Numbered from the stretch's first letter, positions 6,184 to 14,908 are shown. The stretch: 64,000 bases of DNA from an uncultured Myxococcales bacterium (GCA_937949945.1 CALFEQ010000136.1:1-64000), one strand, 5' to 3'. A program made the numbers and translations. Notes: generated by a model not told the origin, from the sequence alone.

Positions 6184-7779
6184 ATGCGCTTCCCTTCCAA
6201 GTACGCCTTGCCGGGCGTCGCGCTGCTCGGCGTCCTCTTCGCCCCGCGAAGCTCGACTGCGGCCGATACGAGCGCCTCGTCGGCCCCGCCGAGCACGGCG
6301 AGCGCCGGACGGTCGAAGCCGGTCGACGCGGAGATCACGAGCGACACCGCCGCCCAGTTCTACGAGCTGCGCAGCCCGACGGGCGCGACCATCATCACGC
6401 GGCGGCGGCTCACGACGACGCTCGGGGCCGCCGTCTACGACCTGCTCGACAAGGCCGACGACCCGAACGCGCCGACCCTCACGTTCCGCGCTCGCCTCCG
6501 TTACGACGCCGACTACGGCGGCAGCGCGGAGGAGACGGCGCCGAACAACCCCAACCGTTTCATCCCCGGCTTCATGCGCGGGCCGGTGGACCTGATGTAC
6601 GGGTACATCGAAGGCCGCCGCTTCGCACGTGGCTGGCTCGGGTTCCGCCTCGGGCGCCAGTACGTCACCGACGCGCTCGGATGGTGGTCCTTCGACGGCG
6701 GCCTCGTGAAGGTCACGACGCCCTATTGGGTCTCGATCGAGGCGTACGGCGGCCTCGAGCAGCGAGGCGGGCTGCCGTTCTCGACGCCTCGATTCGAGCG
6801 CGACGGCATCTGGCGCGGCGACCGGTCGGACCTCGACCAGCAGATGTGGACCTCGTACCAGCCGAACGGCATCGCGCCCGCGTTCGGCGCCGCCGTCGAG
6901 ACCGCGGGGTTCAACTGGCTCCACGGACGGTTCACGTACCGTCGCGTCTACAACACGGGGGCGTCGAACGCGTCGCAGTTCGCGAACGGCCTGCGCGAGC
7001 CGGTGGAGTACGCGGGCAGCCGCGTGTCGCAAGAGCGATTCGGCTACGCGCTCAGCGGCACGCTCCCGTCGGTCGGCGGCATCAAGGCCGGCTTCGCTTA
7101 CGACATGTACGTGCGGCGCATGGCGAACATGTATGCGTCCGTCGACTGGTACGCGTCGGAGAAGGTCACGCTGAGCGTCGACTGGGACTACTACCGGCCG
7201 ACCTTCGACGGCGACTCGATCTGGAACTTCTTCATGGCGATGCCGATGAACGACATCGGCGTTCGCGCCTCGTGGGATCCGACGAGCCGCCTCGGGGTCG
7301 CGGCCGGGATCCGAGGTCGCGCCTTCACGCTCCAGACGGGGCCCGAGAAGGATCTGGCATTCCAGACGTCGCCGAACGATCTCGCGAGCGCGAACTACTA
7401 TCCGTCGAGCGTCATCGATCCGATGGGCGGCGCGAACCTGGCGGCGCGCTATCGGATCGGAGAGGGATCCATCGGGGCGCGAGCGGTCGCCGACGTCGCT
7501 CGCTCCGGCGATCGGATCGGCTTCGACGTCTACGGCGAGCGCACGCTCGAGACGCGCTACGTCTTCCAGGCGCGCTCCGGCGTGTGGCACTGGGACGACC
7601 AGCTCCGTCCCGATCGGGACGCCGTGAGCTTCGGCTACGTCCTCGCCGTTGGCTACAAGCTCCTGCCGCGCTCGCTCTTGCTGGTCGACTTCCAGCACGA
7701 CATGAACCGCATCTCGGGCCAGCGGTTCCGCACCATGCTGTGGCTCACGCTCGCCCTCTCGACCCAGGAACGGCAGTGA
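6184..7779 (+). CDS. Outer-membrane beta-barrel protein, putative partner of a multihaem cytochrome
   Basis: This protein of about 531 residues has a signal peptide (MRFPSKYALPGVALLGVLFA, predicted cleavage after STAA near 26). The rest is a series of alternating amphipathic strands rich in aromatic, Gly and charged residues, with an aromatic C-terminal region, as in a large outer-membrane barrel. No named family is certain. The gene overlaps the 13-haem cytochrome gene by one base (TGATG), so the two products are probably made in equal amounts and act together. By analogy with MtrAB or other porin-cytochrome conduits, the barrel could house the cytochrome and carry electrons across the outer membrane; this is inference from context. 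An in-frame GTG at 6172 is an alternative start, but ATG 6184 gives the better signal peptide. Confidence 0.75.
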   Translation: MRFPSKYALPGVALLGVLFAPRSSTAADTSASSAPPSTASAGRSKPVDAEITSDTAAQFYELRSPTGATIITRRRLTTTLGAAVYDLLDKADDPNAPTLTFRARLRYDADYGGSAEETAPNNPNRFIPGFMRGPVDLMYGYIEGRRFARGWLGFRLGRQYVTDALGWWSFDGGLVKVTTPYWVSIEAYGGLEQRGGLPFSTPRFERDGIWRGDRSDLDQQMWTSYQPNGIAPAFGAAVETAGFNWLHGRFTYRRVYNTGASNASQFANGLREPVEYAGSRVSQERFGYALSGTLPSVGGIKAGFAYDMYVRRMANMYASVDWYASEKVTLSVDWDYYRPTFDGDSIWNFFMAMPMNDIGVRASWDPTSRLGVAAGIRGRAFTLQTGPEKDLAFQTSPNDLASANYYPSSVIDPMGGANLAARYRIGEGSIGARAVADVARSGDRIGFDVYGERTLETRYVFQARSGVWHWDDQLRPDRDAVSFGYVLAVGYKLLPRSLLLVDFQHDMNRISGQRFRTMLWLTLALSTQERQ

Positions 7780-9275
7780 TGGATCCGAAGCACGACACCG
7801 CCAAGGCGCGACCCCGCCGCGATCTCGGAGGGCTCTTCGTGCTCGTGATCGCCCTGCTCGGCGCGATCGGGACGGCGTTCGCCCAGGATCCGACGCCGCC
7901 GGCCGATGGCGAGGCCCCCGCAGGCGAGGCCCCCGCACCGGAGGCAGACGCCGGAGCGACGTCGGAGCCCGAGCCACCCGCCCCGGAGCCGCCCGCCCCG
8001 GAGCCCGCGCCGCCCACGACCGCGACCGCACAGCCGGTGCCGGCGCCGCCCGCGCACGTCGATCTCTCGTCCGGGCTCGCGCCGCTGCCCGGCGACGCGC
8101 GCGTTCCGCTCGATTGGCTGCCGCCGGGCGCCTTCGCTCAGGATCGCGGGCCTTCCGCCGCGATCTTCCCTCCGCAGAAGCTCACGATCCGCTTCAACCA
8201 CAAGTTCCACGTCAAGGAGCAAGGCCTCAAATGCGAGGCGTGCCACCGCGCCGCGCTCACGAGCGCTTCGGTCGCCGACGTGCTCACGCCGAAGCCGACG
8301 CTCTGCGACGACTGCCACGGGACCGATCACTCGAACCTCGACAAGGTCCAGGCGGGAGACGACGCGTCGGGTCAGTGCGCCTTCTGCCACGTGGGCTATC
8401 AGCCCGGCGACGGCAACCGGGTCGCGAAGTTCCACATCCCGACGGCGAACATGGTGTTCAACCACCAGAAGCACGCCGCGCGGAACATCAACTGCCAGCA
8501 GTGCCACGGCGCGGTCCAGGAGCTCGAGCTCGCGACGCGCGATCAGCTCCCGAGGATGCGCGGCTGCTTCGCCTGCCATCAGCATCCGGACCCGGCGGCG
8601 CGCGGCGACGCGAAGAGCGCTTGCGAGACCTGCCACATCAAGGCGGGCTCCGCCGAGGGCGGCCGGCTCAGGACGACGTTCGCGAGCGGGATCATGCTCC
8701 CGCCGCGCTGGATGCAGAACGCGCAGCACTCGCCCGACTTCATCCAGCGGCACAAGTACGTCGCTGCAAACGACTCGCAGTTCTGCGCGAACTGCCACAA
8801 GGAAGACTTCTGCGTCGGCTGCCACGACGGCCGCGTCCGACCGCGGAGCATCCATCCGAGCGATTACTTGGCGATGCACGCGACCGAGGCGCGGCTCGCG
8901 ATGCAGAAGTGCACGAGCTGTCACCGCGAGCAGAGCTTCTGCCTCCAGTGCCACCAGCGGCTCGGCGTGACGATGAGCGGCCCCTCGGGCGTGCGCGAAG
9001 CCGGACGCTTCCACCCGCCGAAGGCCGAGTGGAGCGACGCGCCTCGTCGCCCGGGGCACCACGCGTACGAGGCGATGCGGAACCTGAACGCGTGCGTCAG
9101 CTGTCACATCGAGCGCGACTGCGTCGTCTGCCACGGCGGCCAAGGCATCGGCGGCGGCTTCAACCCGCACGGCGGCGGCTTCGCTGCGACGTGCTCGAGC
9201 CAGCTCAAGCGGAACCCCAGGCCCTGTTACGTCTGCCACGAGCCGGGCGCCCAGGTCCTCCAGAGGTGCCTATGA
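7779..9275 (+). CDS. Thirteen-haem c-type cytochrome
   Basis: A 498-residue exported protein with 13 CxxCH haem-attachment motifs (CEACH near 150 through CYVCH near 483), each binding a covalent haem. The N-terminus is a signal peptide cleaved after GTAFA (near 35). It is followed by a Pro/Glu/Ala linker of about 60 residues, which could span the periplasm or act as a tether. Additional histidines (for example FNHKFH, FNHQKH, HPHGGG-type segments) are likely distal haem ligands. It starts inside the stop codon of the barrel gene (TGATG), a strong sign of joint function. A chain of 13 haems is long enough to conduct electrons over many nanometres. The expected role is extracellular or trans-outer-membrane electron transfer. 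Electron donor and acceptor are unknown, and no inner-membrane quinol dehydrogenase is nearby. Confidence 0.92.
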   Translation: MDPKHDTAKARPRRDLGGLFVLVIALLGAIGTAFAQDPTPPADGEAPAGEAPAPEADAGATSEPEPPAPEPPAPEPAPPTTATAQPVPAPPAHVDLSSGLAPLPGDARVPLDWLPPGAFAQDRGPSAAIFPPQKLTIRFNHKFHVKEQGLKCEACHRAALTSASVADVLTPKPTLCDDCHGTDHSNLDKVQAGDDASGQCAFCHVGYQPGDGNRVAKFHIPTANMVFNHQKHAARNINCQQCHGAVQELELATRDQLPRMRGCFACHQHPDPAARGDAKSACETCHIKAGSAEGGRLRTTFASGIMLPPRWMQNAQHSPDFIQRHKYVAANDSQFCANCHKEDFCVGCHDGRVRPRSIHPSDYLAMHATEARLAMQKCTSCHREQSFCLQCHQRLGVTMSGPSGVREAGRFHPPKAEWSDAPRRPGHHAYEAMRNLNACVSCHIERDCVVCHGGQGIGGGFNPHGGGFAATCSSQLKRNPRPCYVCHEPGAQVLQRCL

Positions 9276-9569
9276 TGCGACACCCCATCGCATTCCGCCG
9301 GCGCTTCGAGGAGGGTTCTTCGGCAGAAAAGCCCAGGAAAACGAGGTGTTACGACCTCAGCACGACGGCCGGCGCACCGGTCGCTCCGATCCCGTCGGCG
9401 GACGGGGGTGGGCAGAGCCGCGCCTCGTCCGTGAGCTTTCCGAAACGAAACTCGCTCGTTGCTCTTCGAAATTCCGCAGAATACCCATATTTTGGGTTGC
9501 AGAACGAGGCCGCGCACGGCTATACGGGCGTGTCCCTCGACGCTAGCCCTTTGCCTGAGGAGGCAACCC
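9276..9569 (+). promoter_or_regulatory. Leader region with A/T-rich promoter-like patch
   Basis: No gene is visible in these 294 bases. A distinctly A/T-rich patch (9457-9500) holds TTCGAA, a 17-base spacer and TATTTT, a possible weak promoter for the next gene. The spacer end also contains a short inverted repeat (ACCCA and TGGGT). The region therefore may separate the 84-residue gene from the cytochrome transcript. Confidence 0.35.
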
Positions 9570-9824
9570 GTGAAAGAGCTCGTAAGGTACCTCTTGGACA
9601 ACCTGTACGTGGACTTCCAAGGGGAGATCTCGCTCGAAACGGTTCGGCAGTTCCTTCGAGGGGACGACAGCCGGGAAGCGAAGCAGCTCCTCCAGAAGCT
9701 CATCGAGGACAAAGGCGTCGACGACCTGCTCATCACCCTGGCAGACGTCCTCAAGGACCACGTCCGTACGGGCGTCAACGACCAGGTGATGCGCGAGCAG
9801 CTCGTGATGTACGCGGAGAGCTGA
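9570..9824 (+). CDS. Small helical protein of unknown function, 84 aa
   Basis: The sequence is soluble and strongly helical: ELVRYLLDNLYVDFQGEISL, then an acidic/basic helix DDSREAKQLLQKLIEDKGVD and a C-terminal helix. There is no signal peptide, Cys or membrane span. GTG 9570 is chosen because TGAGGAGG (9556-9563) sits at ideal spacing; an upstream ATG at 9459 lacks a binding site and would add residues of unrelated composition. I do not recognise the family. It sits between the cytochrome and the haem-motif lipoprotein and may be a cytoplasmic partner or regulator. A promoter-like patch upstream suggests that it can also be transcribed alone. Confidence 0.72.
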   Translation: MKELVRYLLDNLYVDFQGEISLETVRQFLRGDDSREAKQLLQKLIEDKGVDDLLITLADVLKDHVRTGVNDQVMREQLVMYAES

Positions 9825-9867
9825 TCGGCCACCCGCCGCTCGGCCCGAGCTCCGCGAGGAGGGCGCC

Positions 9868-11034
9868 TTGAGCTCGCTCTCGGTACCGGTGCGCATTTCG
9901 CGCCGGCGTGCCCTCCTGCTCTCTGCGCTGACCGCCGCTGCCGTCGCGGGCGCGTGCGACGTACGGAACACGCAGCACGACGAGCAGACGCGCGGTCCGG
10001 CGATCAGCGTCATCTCGACGAACGTCGACGGACCGGACGCGGTCATTCCGTCGAACGGCGCGATCCAGATCGCGTTCGACCGCTACCTCCTCCCGTCCAC
10101 GATCACGCGGCAGTCGTACCGCATCCTCGACGGCAACCGGCAGGACCTCGTGGATGCGTTTCGCACGATCTACGATCCGATCGCGCGGACAGTCACGATC
10201 CTGGGGCCGAGCGAGGACGACTCCGAGCCGCGCGCGGCCTGGCTGACGGAGGGACAGATCTACCGTCTCGTCCTGCCCGTGGCGCCGGACGACGACGACA
10301 TCGGCGGCTTCCGCGCGATCGATCGCGCGACCCTCGCCGAGCCTCGCGAGTACGTCTTCCGCGCAGGCCCGCCTGCGACGAGCACCCGCCTCGACCCGCC
10401 CGTCGACTTCTGCGCGGACGTGATGCCGCTCTTCCGGGCGAAGTGCTCCGATCCTGCCTGCCATGGCGCGACGACGCGCCCCGCGTCCGGTCTGATCCTC
10501 CAGACCGTCGAAGGCGTCCGCGCCGCCATCGGCCGCGTCGCCGTGGGCGCGAACACGACCGCGCGCGCCGGCACCCCCGAGCCGCCCGGCAAGGTCTTCG
10601 GGAGCAACATGGCGCTCATCGAGCCGCGCAATCCAGGCGCGAGCTGGCTAATCTACAAGATCGAGCTCGCGCCTCACACCGTCGTCGACGCCGGCACGCC
10701 GCCCGACATCGTCTGCACTCCCCCTCCGGGCGAGCCTCCCGTGCCGCCGCGCTCGACCGCCAGGTACACGCCGCTCGTGCCCTTCTTCCGCCCGGCGGCC
10801 GACGACATGGAGCGCTCGATCCTGAACGACTACGTCCTCGGGCGCGAGATGCCCTACCCGTATCGTCCGGCGCTCTACGCGGGAGAGGACGCCTACTATT
10901 TCACGCCGCTCACCTTCGAGGAGCGCGAGCGCATCCGGATCTGGATCGCCTCCGGCGCGAGCACGAGGAACTGCGGAGGATGCGACGTCGTCCGGCCGGT
11001 CGCCGACGCGGGCGTGGGCGACGCCGCCCCGTGA
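9868..11034 (+). CDS. Lipoprotein with Ig-like domain and CX4CH haem-like motif
   Basis: This 388-residue protein has an SRRRALLLSALTAAAVAGAC leader. The twin-arginine-like start and lipobox AGAC suggest an exported lipoprotein, possibly by the Tat route. Residues 40-150 resemble a bacterial Ig-like (SbsA/Big_5) domain. Next comes DVMPLFRAKCSDPACHG, a C-x4-CH motif in the sequence setting of cytochrome-c-like domains found in planctomycetes and myxobacteria. It could bind haem covalently with a non-standard spacing, which is inference. The C-terminal part contains conserved PYPYRPALYAGEDAYYF and a pair of cysteines (NCGGC). TTG 9868 is the start because GAGGAGG (9855-9861) is correctly spaced. 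It may pass electrons to or from the 13-haem protein upstream. Confidence 0.72.
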   Translation: MSSLSVPVRISRRRALLLSALTAAAVAGACDVRNTQHDEQTRGPAISVISTNVDGPDAVIPSNGAIQIAFDRYLLPSTITRQSYRILDGNRQDLVDAFRTIYDPIARTVTILGPSEDDSEPRAAWLTEGQIYRLVLPVAPDDDDIGGFRAIDRATLAEPREYVFRAGPPATSTRLDPPVDFCADVMPLFRAKCSDPACHGATTRPASGLILQTVEGVRAAIGRVAVGANTTARAGTPEPPGKVFGSNMALIEPRNPGASWLIYKIELAPHTVVDAGTPPDIVCTPPPGEPPVPPRSTARYTPLVPFFRPAADDMERSILNDYVLGREMPYPYRPALYAGEDAYYFTPLTFEERERIRIWIASGASTRNCGGCDVVRPVADAGVGDAAP

Positions 11035-11038
11035 TCGA

Positions 11039-11995
11039 TCAGCCGACGACGCGGTTACGGCCCGCGCGCTTCGCCTCGTACAGGTTCTTGTCCGCGGCTT
11101 CGTAGAGCTCCTGCGCCGAGCGCATGTGCGAGCCGAACATCGCGACGCCGAGGCTCACCGTGCAGCCGAACTCCTTGTCGTCGACCTGGAAGCGAGCGCC
11201 CTCGACGAGCCGCCTCACCTTCTCCGCGGCGACGCGCGCTCCCGGCAGCTCGACCTCGGGCAGGAGCACCGCGAACTCCTCTCCGCCGATGCGCGCGAAC
11301 ACGTCCTGCTGGCGGAGCCTCGGCTTCACGACTCGTGCGAGCTGGCGGAGGACGCTGTCGCCGGCGACGTGCCCGTAGGTGTCGTTGATCTGCTTGAAGT
11401 GATCGACGTCGAACAGCACGAGCGACAGCGCGCGCTTGTATCGCAGGCTCCGCTGGTACTCGCGCTCCATCGCCTCGTTGAAGTACCGGCGATTGTGCGT
11501 CTGCGTGAGGGCATCCATCGTCATCAGGCGATAGATCTCCTCGTGGTAGTTCGCCTCGATGTTGTCGCCGGACATGTATTTGAGGATCGAGCGTCCCAGC
11601 TTGATCTGGTCTCCGTCCTCGAGCACGCACCGCTGCACTTGCCGGTCGTTGACGAAGGTCCCGTTCGTCGACCCGAGATCCTCGATGACGTGTCGCTGCC
11701 CGTCGAACGTGATGCGCGCGTGGTGCCTGCTGATGCTCTCCTGATCGATCGCGAGGTCCGCCCGGGAAGAGCGGCCGATCTCGAACGCGCCGTGCCCGAG
11801 CGCCGCGCGCTTGCCGAGCTCGGGACCGTAGATGACGACGATGCACGCGCGATCCTTGCTCACGGTCACCGTGCTGAACGGCCTCAAGTCCGGGACGGTG
11901 ACGCGCTCGTTGACGTCGGGGTAGGACGGCTCCGGCTTCCGCGTGATCGCCACTTCCGACTCGGGCGATTGCGGGTCCTTGGGATCGACGGTCAC
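11039..11995 (-). CDS. FHA-GGDEF diguanylate cyclase
   Basis: Makes the second messenger cyclic di-GMP from GTP. The 318-residue protein has an FHA domain (about 50-135, with the phosphothreonine-binding signature GRSSRADLAI...SRHHARI...LGSTNGTFVN) followed by a GGDEF domain. The catalytic motif is GGEEF (near 237), and the upstream RQQD fits the inhibitory RxxD product-binding site, so the enzyme should be active and feedback-inhibited. The FHA domain implies control by Ser/Thr kinases, of which three are encoded in this window, though no partner is shown. The same FHA-GGDEF layout is common in myxobacteria. It is convergent with the haem-motif lipoprotein; their stops are only four bases apart. 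Confidence 0.95.
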   Translation of the reverse strand: MTVDPKDPQSPESEVAITRKPEPSYPDVNERVTVPDLRPFSTVTVSKDRACIVVIYGPELGKRAALGHGAFEIGRSSRADLAIDQESISRHHARITFDGQRHVIEDLGSTNGTFVNDRQVQRCVLEDGDQIKLGRSILKYMSGDNIEANYHEEIYRLMTMDALTQTHNRRYFNEAMEREYQRSLRYKRALSLVLFDVDHFKQINDTYGHVAGDSVLRQLARVVKPRLRQQDVFARIGGEEFAVLLPEVELPGARVAAEKVRRLVEGARFQVDDKEFGCTVSLGVAMFGSHMRSAQELYEAADKNLYEAKRAGRNRVVG

Positions 11996-12080
11996 GACGG
12001 TCGAATCATATCGAAAGAACCGCGCCGGAGTCCCGTGGACGGCGGCTACACGGGCCGACCGGCGCCGCGGCCCGACCGCG

Positions 12081-13337
12081 TCACGGCACGCATCCCTGCC
12101 CTTCCGGGAAGGACATCGAGACCCCCTTCACCCGGTGAACGCAGGAGAGCCCGCCCGTCGCGGCGGTGAACCCCCAGTGCCCCTCGAACGGCACGTACCC
12201 GGGGATCCGGAACTCGTAGACGTAGTTGACCGCGTCGAGCCAGACGCTGACCCTTCCGGCGTCGAGCCTCACGCGCAGCTCGTGCGCCCTACCGTCGCGG
12301 ACCTCGTGGACCGCGGCTCGATACAGGTGCGTGTTGGTCGAGACGTCGAGCACGACCACGAACGGCGCGGGCGGCTCGTCCTCGTTCGAGAACGTGTCGA
12401 CGACGACGGCATAGCCGCCGAGGCTGAGCACGCCGTAGCCGTAGCCGGGCCAACCGACGCGGGTGACGTCGCTGCCCGGGACCCAGACGAAGGCGATCCC
12501 GTCGGCACAGTCCTGTTTCGCCGACATGGAGAACGTCCCGACCCCCTCGAACGTGTCGAACGTGTAGGTGGCGTTCCAGAAGAGCGCGCCGGTCTCGTAC
12601 GTCCGGTCGTTCGTCAAGACGACCCAGCCGCCGTCGAACTTGGCCTTCCCCGCCAGGGCCCAGTGCGGATCGACCGGAGGCAGGAGCGAGCCCGACAGCA
12701 TCGCCGGGACCTCGTCGATCTTGCCGTCGCAGTCGTCGTCCTTCCCGTTGCAGACCTCGGGGGCCGCCGGGTTGACCTTCGGGTCCGTGTCGTCGCAATC
12801 GGCGGGGCGCCCGTCGCGCGGGCACGCATAGAAGCCGTCGCGGTCCTGATCGAAGCCCTCGTCGATCTCGCCGTCGCAGTCGTCGTCCTTCCCGTTGCAG
12901 ATCTCCGTCGCGCCCGGGTGGACCGTGGGCATGTCGTCGTCGCAGTCCGCGGGCCTCGTGCCGACCGCGCACGTCGGCCAGCCGTCCCCGTCGCGGTCGA
13001 AGTCCTCGTCGATCCTCCCGTCGCAGTCGTCGTCCTTGCCGTTGCAGATCTCCTTCGCGCCCGGGTGGACGTTCGGATCGCGATCGTCGCAGTCGTACTT
13101 GGCGATGTACCCGTCACCGTCGCGGTCGGCGGTGGCCGGGACGCACTCGCCATGCGAGCAGACGTGATCCGCAGAACATGCGGGGACGCACCTCTCGTCG
13201 TCTTCCGCCTCGACCGCCAAGAGGTCCGTCATCGGGTCGTCGAGAGTGCCTCGCGCGCACGCCGGGGCGAGCGCCACGACCCCGAGGATGAACGAGCCGA
13301 AGAGCTCCGCCCGAAGAACGATCCTGCGAGAGGCCAT
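12081..13337 (-). CDS. MopE-type metal-binding repeat lipoprotein with L-type-lectin-like domain
   Basis: A 418-residue exported protein. The leader MASRRIVLRAELFGSFILGV ends with a likely lipobox ALAPAC. After a Cys-rich stretch come three copies of the MopE motif (GDGY...DCDD...P, then CNGKDDDCDG near 97, 149 and 195). These acidic motifs are thought to bind copper or calcium. Residues about 220-415 look like an L-type (legume-like) lectin fold: GWVVLTNDRTYETGALF, DGIAFVWVPGSD, GYAVVVDTFSNEDEPPAPF and a final conserved SFPEGQGC, which suggests sugar binding on the cell surface. ATG 13337 is chosen for the signal peptide. A very strong hairpin (13341-13366) lies directly before it. Confidence 0.88.
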   Translation of the reverse strand: MASRRIVLRAELFGSFILGVVALAPACARGTLDDPMTDLLAVEAEDDERCVPACSADHVCSHGECVPATADRDGDGYIAKYDCDDRDPNVHPGAKEICNGKDDDCDGRIDEDFDRDGDGWPTCAVGTRPADCDDDMPTVHPGATEICNGKDDDCDGEIDEGFDQDRDGFYACPRDGRPADCDDTDPKVNPAAPEVCNGKDDDCDGKIDEVPAMLSGSLLPPVDPHWALAGKAKFDGGWVVLTNDRTYETGALFWNATYTFDTFEGVGTFSMSAKQDCADGIAFVWVPGSDVTRVGWPGYGYGVLSLGGYAVVVDTFSNEDEPPAPFVVVLDVSTNTHLYRAAVHEVRDGRAHELRVRLDAGRVSVWLDAVNYVYEFRIPGYVPFEGHWGFTAATGGLSCVHRVKGVSMSFPEGQGCVP

Positions 13338-13340
13338 CGC

Positions 13341-13366
13341 GCGGCGGAACGTTAGCGTTCCGCCGC
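13341..13366 (-). promoter_or_regulatory. 11-pair hairpin at a translation start
   Basis: GCGGCGGAACG and CGTTCCGCCGC pair perfectly around a TTAG loop. On the minus strand the hairpin ends three bases before the ATG of the MopE/lectin gene and occupies the place of its ribosome-binding site, which is otherwise absent. It could block translation until opened, or act as the terminator of the DUF362 gene upstream. Confidence 0.6.
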
Positions 13367-13505
13367 AGCGCAGTCGATCGACGTGCGCGGCTGAGCCGCG
13401 CGTTTCCGTGCTCGGGACGCGACGGTCGCGCTCGCCGAGCACGGCGCGGTCGAACGGTCGACCTCGAGCTCCGCGTCCGTTCGCGCGCGAGCGCGAGCGC
13501 AGACG

Positions 13506-14612
13506 TCAGATGACGACTTCCTCGAGCTTGATCTGCGAGCGCTCGTGGATGCCGAGGCCGAGATCGGCGGCCGCCTTGATGTACGCGGGCTCGCGGCCGA
13601 CCTCGGTCAGTGTCTTGAGCTTGAAGTCGGCGCGGTACTTCTCGACGACCTCCCAGCCGATCGCGTCGATCGCGACGGGATCGGTCGACGCGTAGACCGC
13701 CTCGTGCGGCTTGACGAACTCGGGCCGCTTCCAGAGCGGTCCGCCGTCCGCCATCACCTTGTACGCGTCGGCGATGCAGAGACGGACGCGGCTCTTGATG
13801 ACGTCCTGCGCGTACAAGAGGGCGATCTGCGGGCTCGCGTGGTGCGCGTGGAAGGCGTGCGGGTTGACGGTGCAGCCGTGCGTCATGTTCTTGAGCGCGC
13901 CGGTGTAGCCGCAGATCGAGTGGTCCTTCACGAGGGCGAAGTTGATCGCGGCGGTCGCCTCGGTGAGCCAGCGGCAGAACTGCGTCTTCGTCCCGGTGCC
14001 CGGGATGAGGCGCTCCTCCATCGTGGCGTTGCCGTTCGAGTGCGTCGCGAGCTTCACGCCCTTCGGCGTGTTCTGCGCCGTGATGCGCGTGGCGTTGAGG
14101 AAGCCGGGGTACTGCTCGAGGATCGTGATGCGCTCGGGGGCGACGCCGGACTCGATCATCGCCTCGACGAACGGGAGCACGAGCTCCCTGTTCGTCGCCA
14201 TGTTCTTCTGCGCGATGCCGTTCACCTTCACGACGACGATGTCGTCCTTGTGAACGAACTGCTTCACCGCAGAGACGAGGTCGTGCTTGCCGGTGAGCTC
14301 CGTGAGGAGCCTCGTCAGCATGTCCTTGGCCGCCTCCGGCTTCGGATAGAGCTTGTTCTCCTGGAGGGAGTCGGCCTTCATCACCTTCACGACCTTGCCG
14401 GGCGCGTTGAACGGCGAGAAGCCGGGCGGAGGCGCAGCCGCGAGGCTCTTGCCCGCGTGCGCGACCGACGGCGTGAGCGTGGCAGCAGCGGCGGCGAGAC
14501 CTGCGGCGGTCCCGATGAACGCGCGACGACCGATCTCGTCGCGACCACGCCCGTCGTCCCGAGGAGAGAGCTCTCGCTCGATGCGCGCGATCTGCTGCTT
14601 CTCGTCGATCAT
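13506..14612 (-). CDS. Tat-exported DUF362 protein
   Basis: This 368-residue protein of the DUF362 family (PF04015) carries the Tat signal GRRAFIGTAAGLAAAAATL in its N-terminal region, with the recognised ending SVAHAG. Conserved family segments include VVKVNGIAQKNMATNRELVL, LVKDHSICGYTGALKNMTHG, RLCIADAYKVMADGGP and DPVAIDAIGWEVV. Some DUF362 proteins carry ferredoxin-like Fe-S domains; this one lacks a C-x2-C-x2-C cluster motif. The reaction is unknown. ATG 14612 is chosen because GGAGG stands just upstream on the minus strand; a longer in-frame ORF to 14822 has no binding site. Confidence 0.88.
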   Translation of the reverse strand: MIDEKQQIARIERELSPRDDGRGRDEIGRRAFIGTAAGLAAAAATLTPSVAHAGKSLAAAPPPGFSPFNAPGKVVKVMKADSLQENKLYPKPEAAKDMLTRLLTELTGKHDLVSAVKQFVHKDDIVVVKVNGIAQKNMATNRELVLPFVEAMIESGVAPERITILEQYPGFLNATRITAQNTPKGVKLATHSNGNATMEERLIPGTGTKTQFCRWLTEATAAINFALVKDHSICGYTGALKNMTHGCTVNPHAFHAHHASPQIALLYAQDVIKSRVRLCIADAYKVMADGGPLWKRPEFVKPHEAVYASTDPVAIDAIGWEVVEKYRADFKLKTLTEVGREPAYIKAAADLGLGIHERSQIKLEEVVI

Positions 14613-14908
14613 GGAAGCCTCCGTCCTCTCTTGACTCTTACGCCCTCTACCATGGAGCGCAACCCTCCGACAAAGGAAGGGGAAACCGTCCTGATCTCGG
14701 ACGGGTCCGAGCTCGACCAAAGGCGCACCGTCGATCTTCGCACGTCGCGCAGCGCGACGCACGGGCGTCGTCCGACGTCGGGCGCGAGCTGGCCGGGGCC
14801 ACGATCGATCTGGCCGGGCCATGAGGTCACGCGACGCAAGCTCGCGAGATCGTGCACGTCGGGCTCTGGCGCGCTCCTTGTCATGGCGCGCGTAGAGGAG
14901 GGTCGCTC
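14613..14908. other. Intergenic region between divergent genes
   Basis: These 296 bases separate the DUF362 gene from the small gene at 14909. Only a short 6-pair hairpin (CCGTCC 14686-14691 with GGACGG 14699-14704) stands out. No RNA gene or repeat is seen. Confidence 0.5.

Noticed and set aside
6153..9275. A single 1040-residue protein across the barrel and cytochrome genes
   Set aside because: The first 540 codons are antisense-like in composition and out of frame with the barrel. The cytochrome signal peptide begins at 7779.
12081..13442. Start of the MopE-lectin gene at 13442
   Set aside because: The extra 35 residues lack signal-peptide features and include the hairpin; ATG 13337 begins a normal leader.
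14681..14710. Cyclic di-GMP riboswitch suggested by GGAAACCG
   Set aside because: Only the short GGAAACCG stretch matches; the rest of the GEMM fold is missing.
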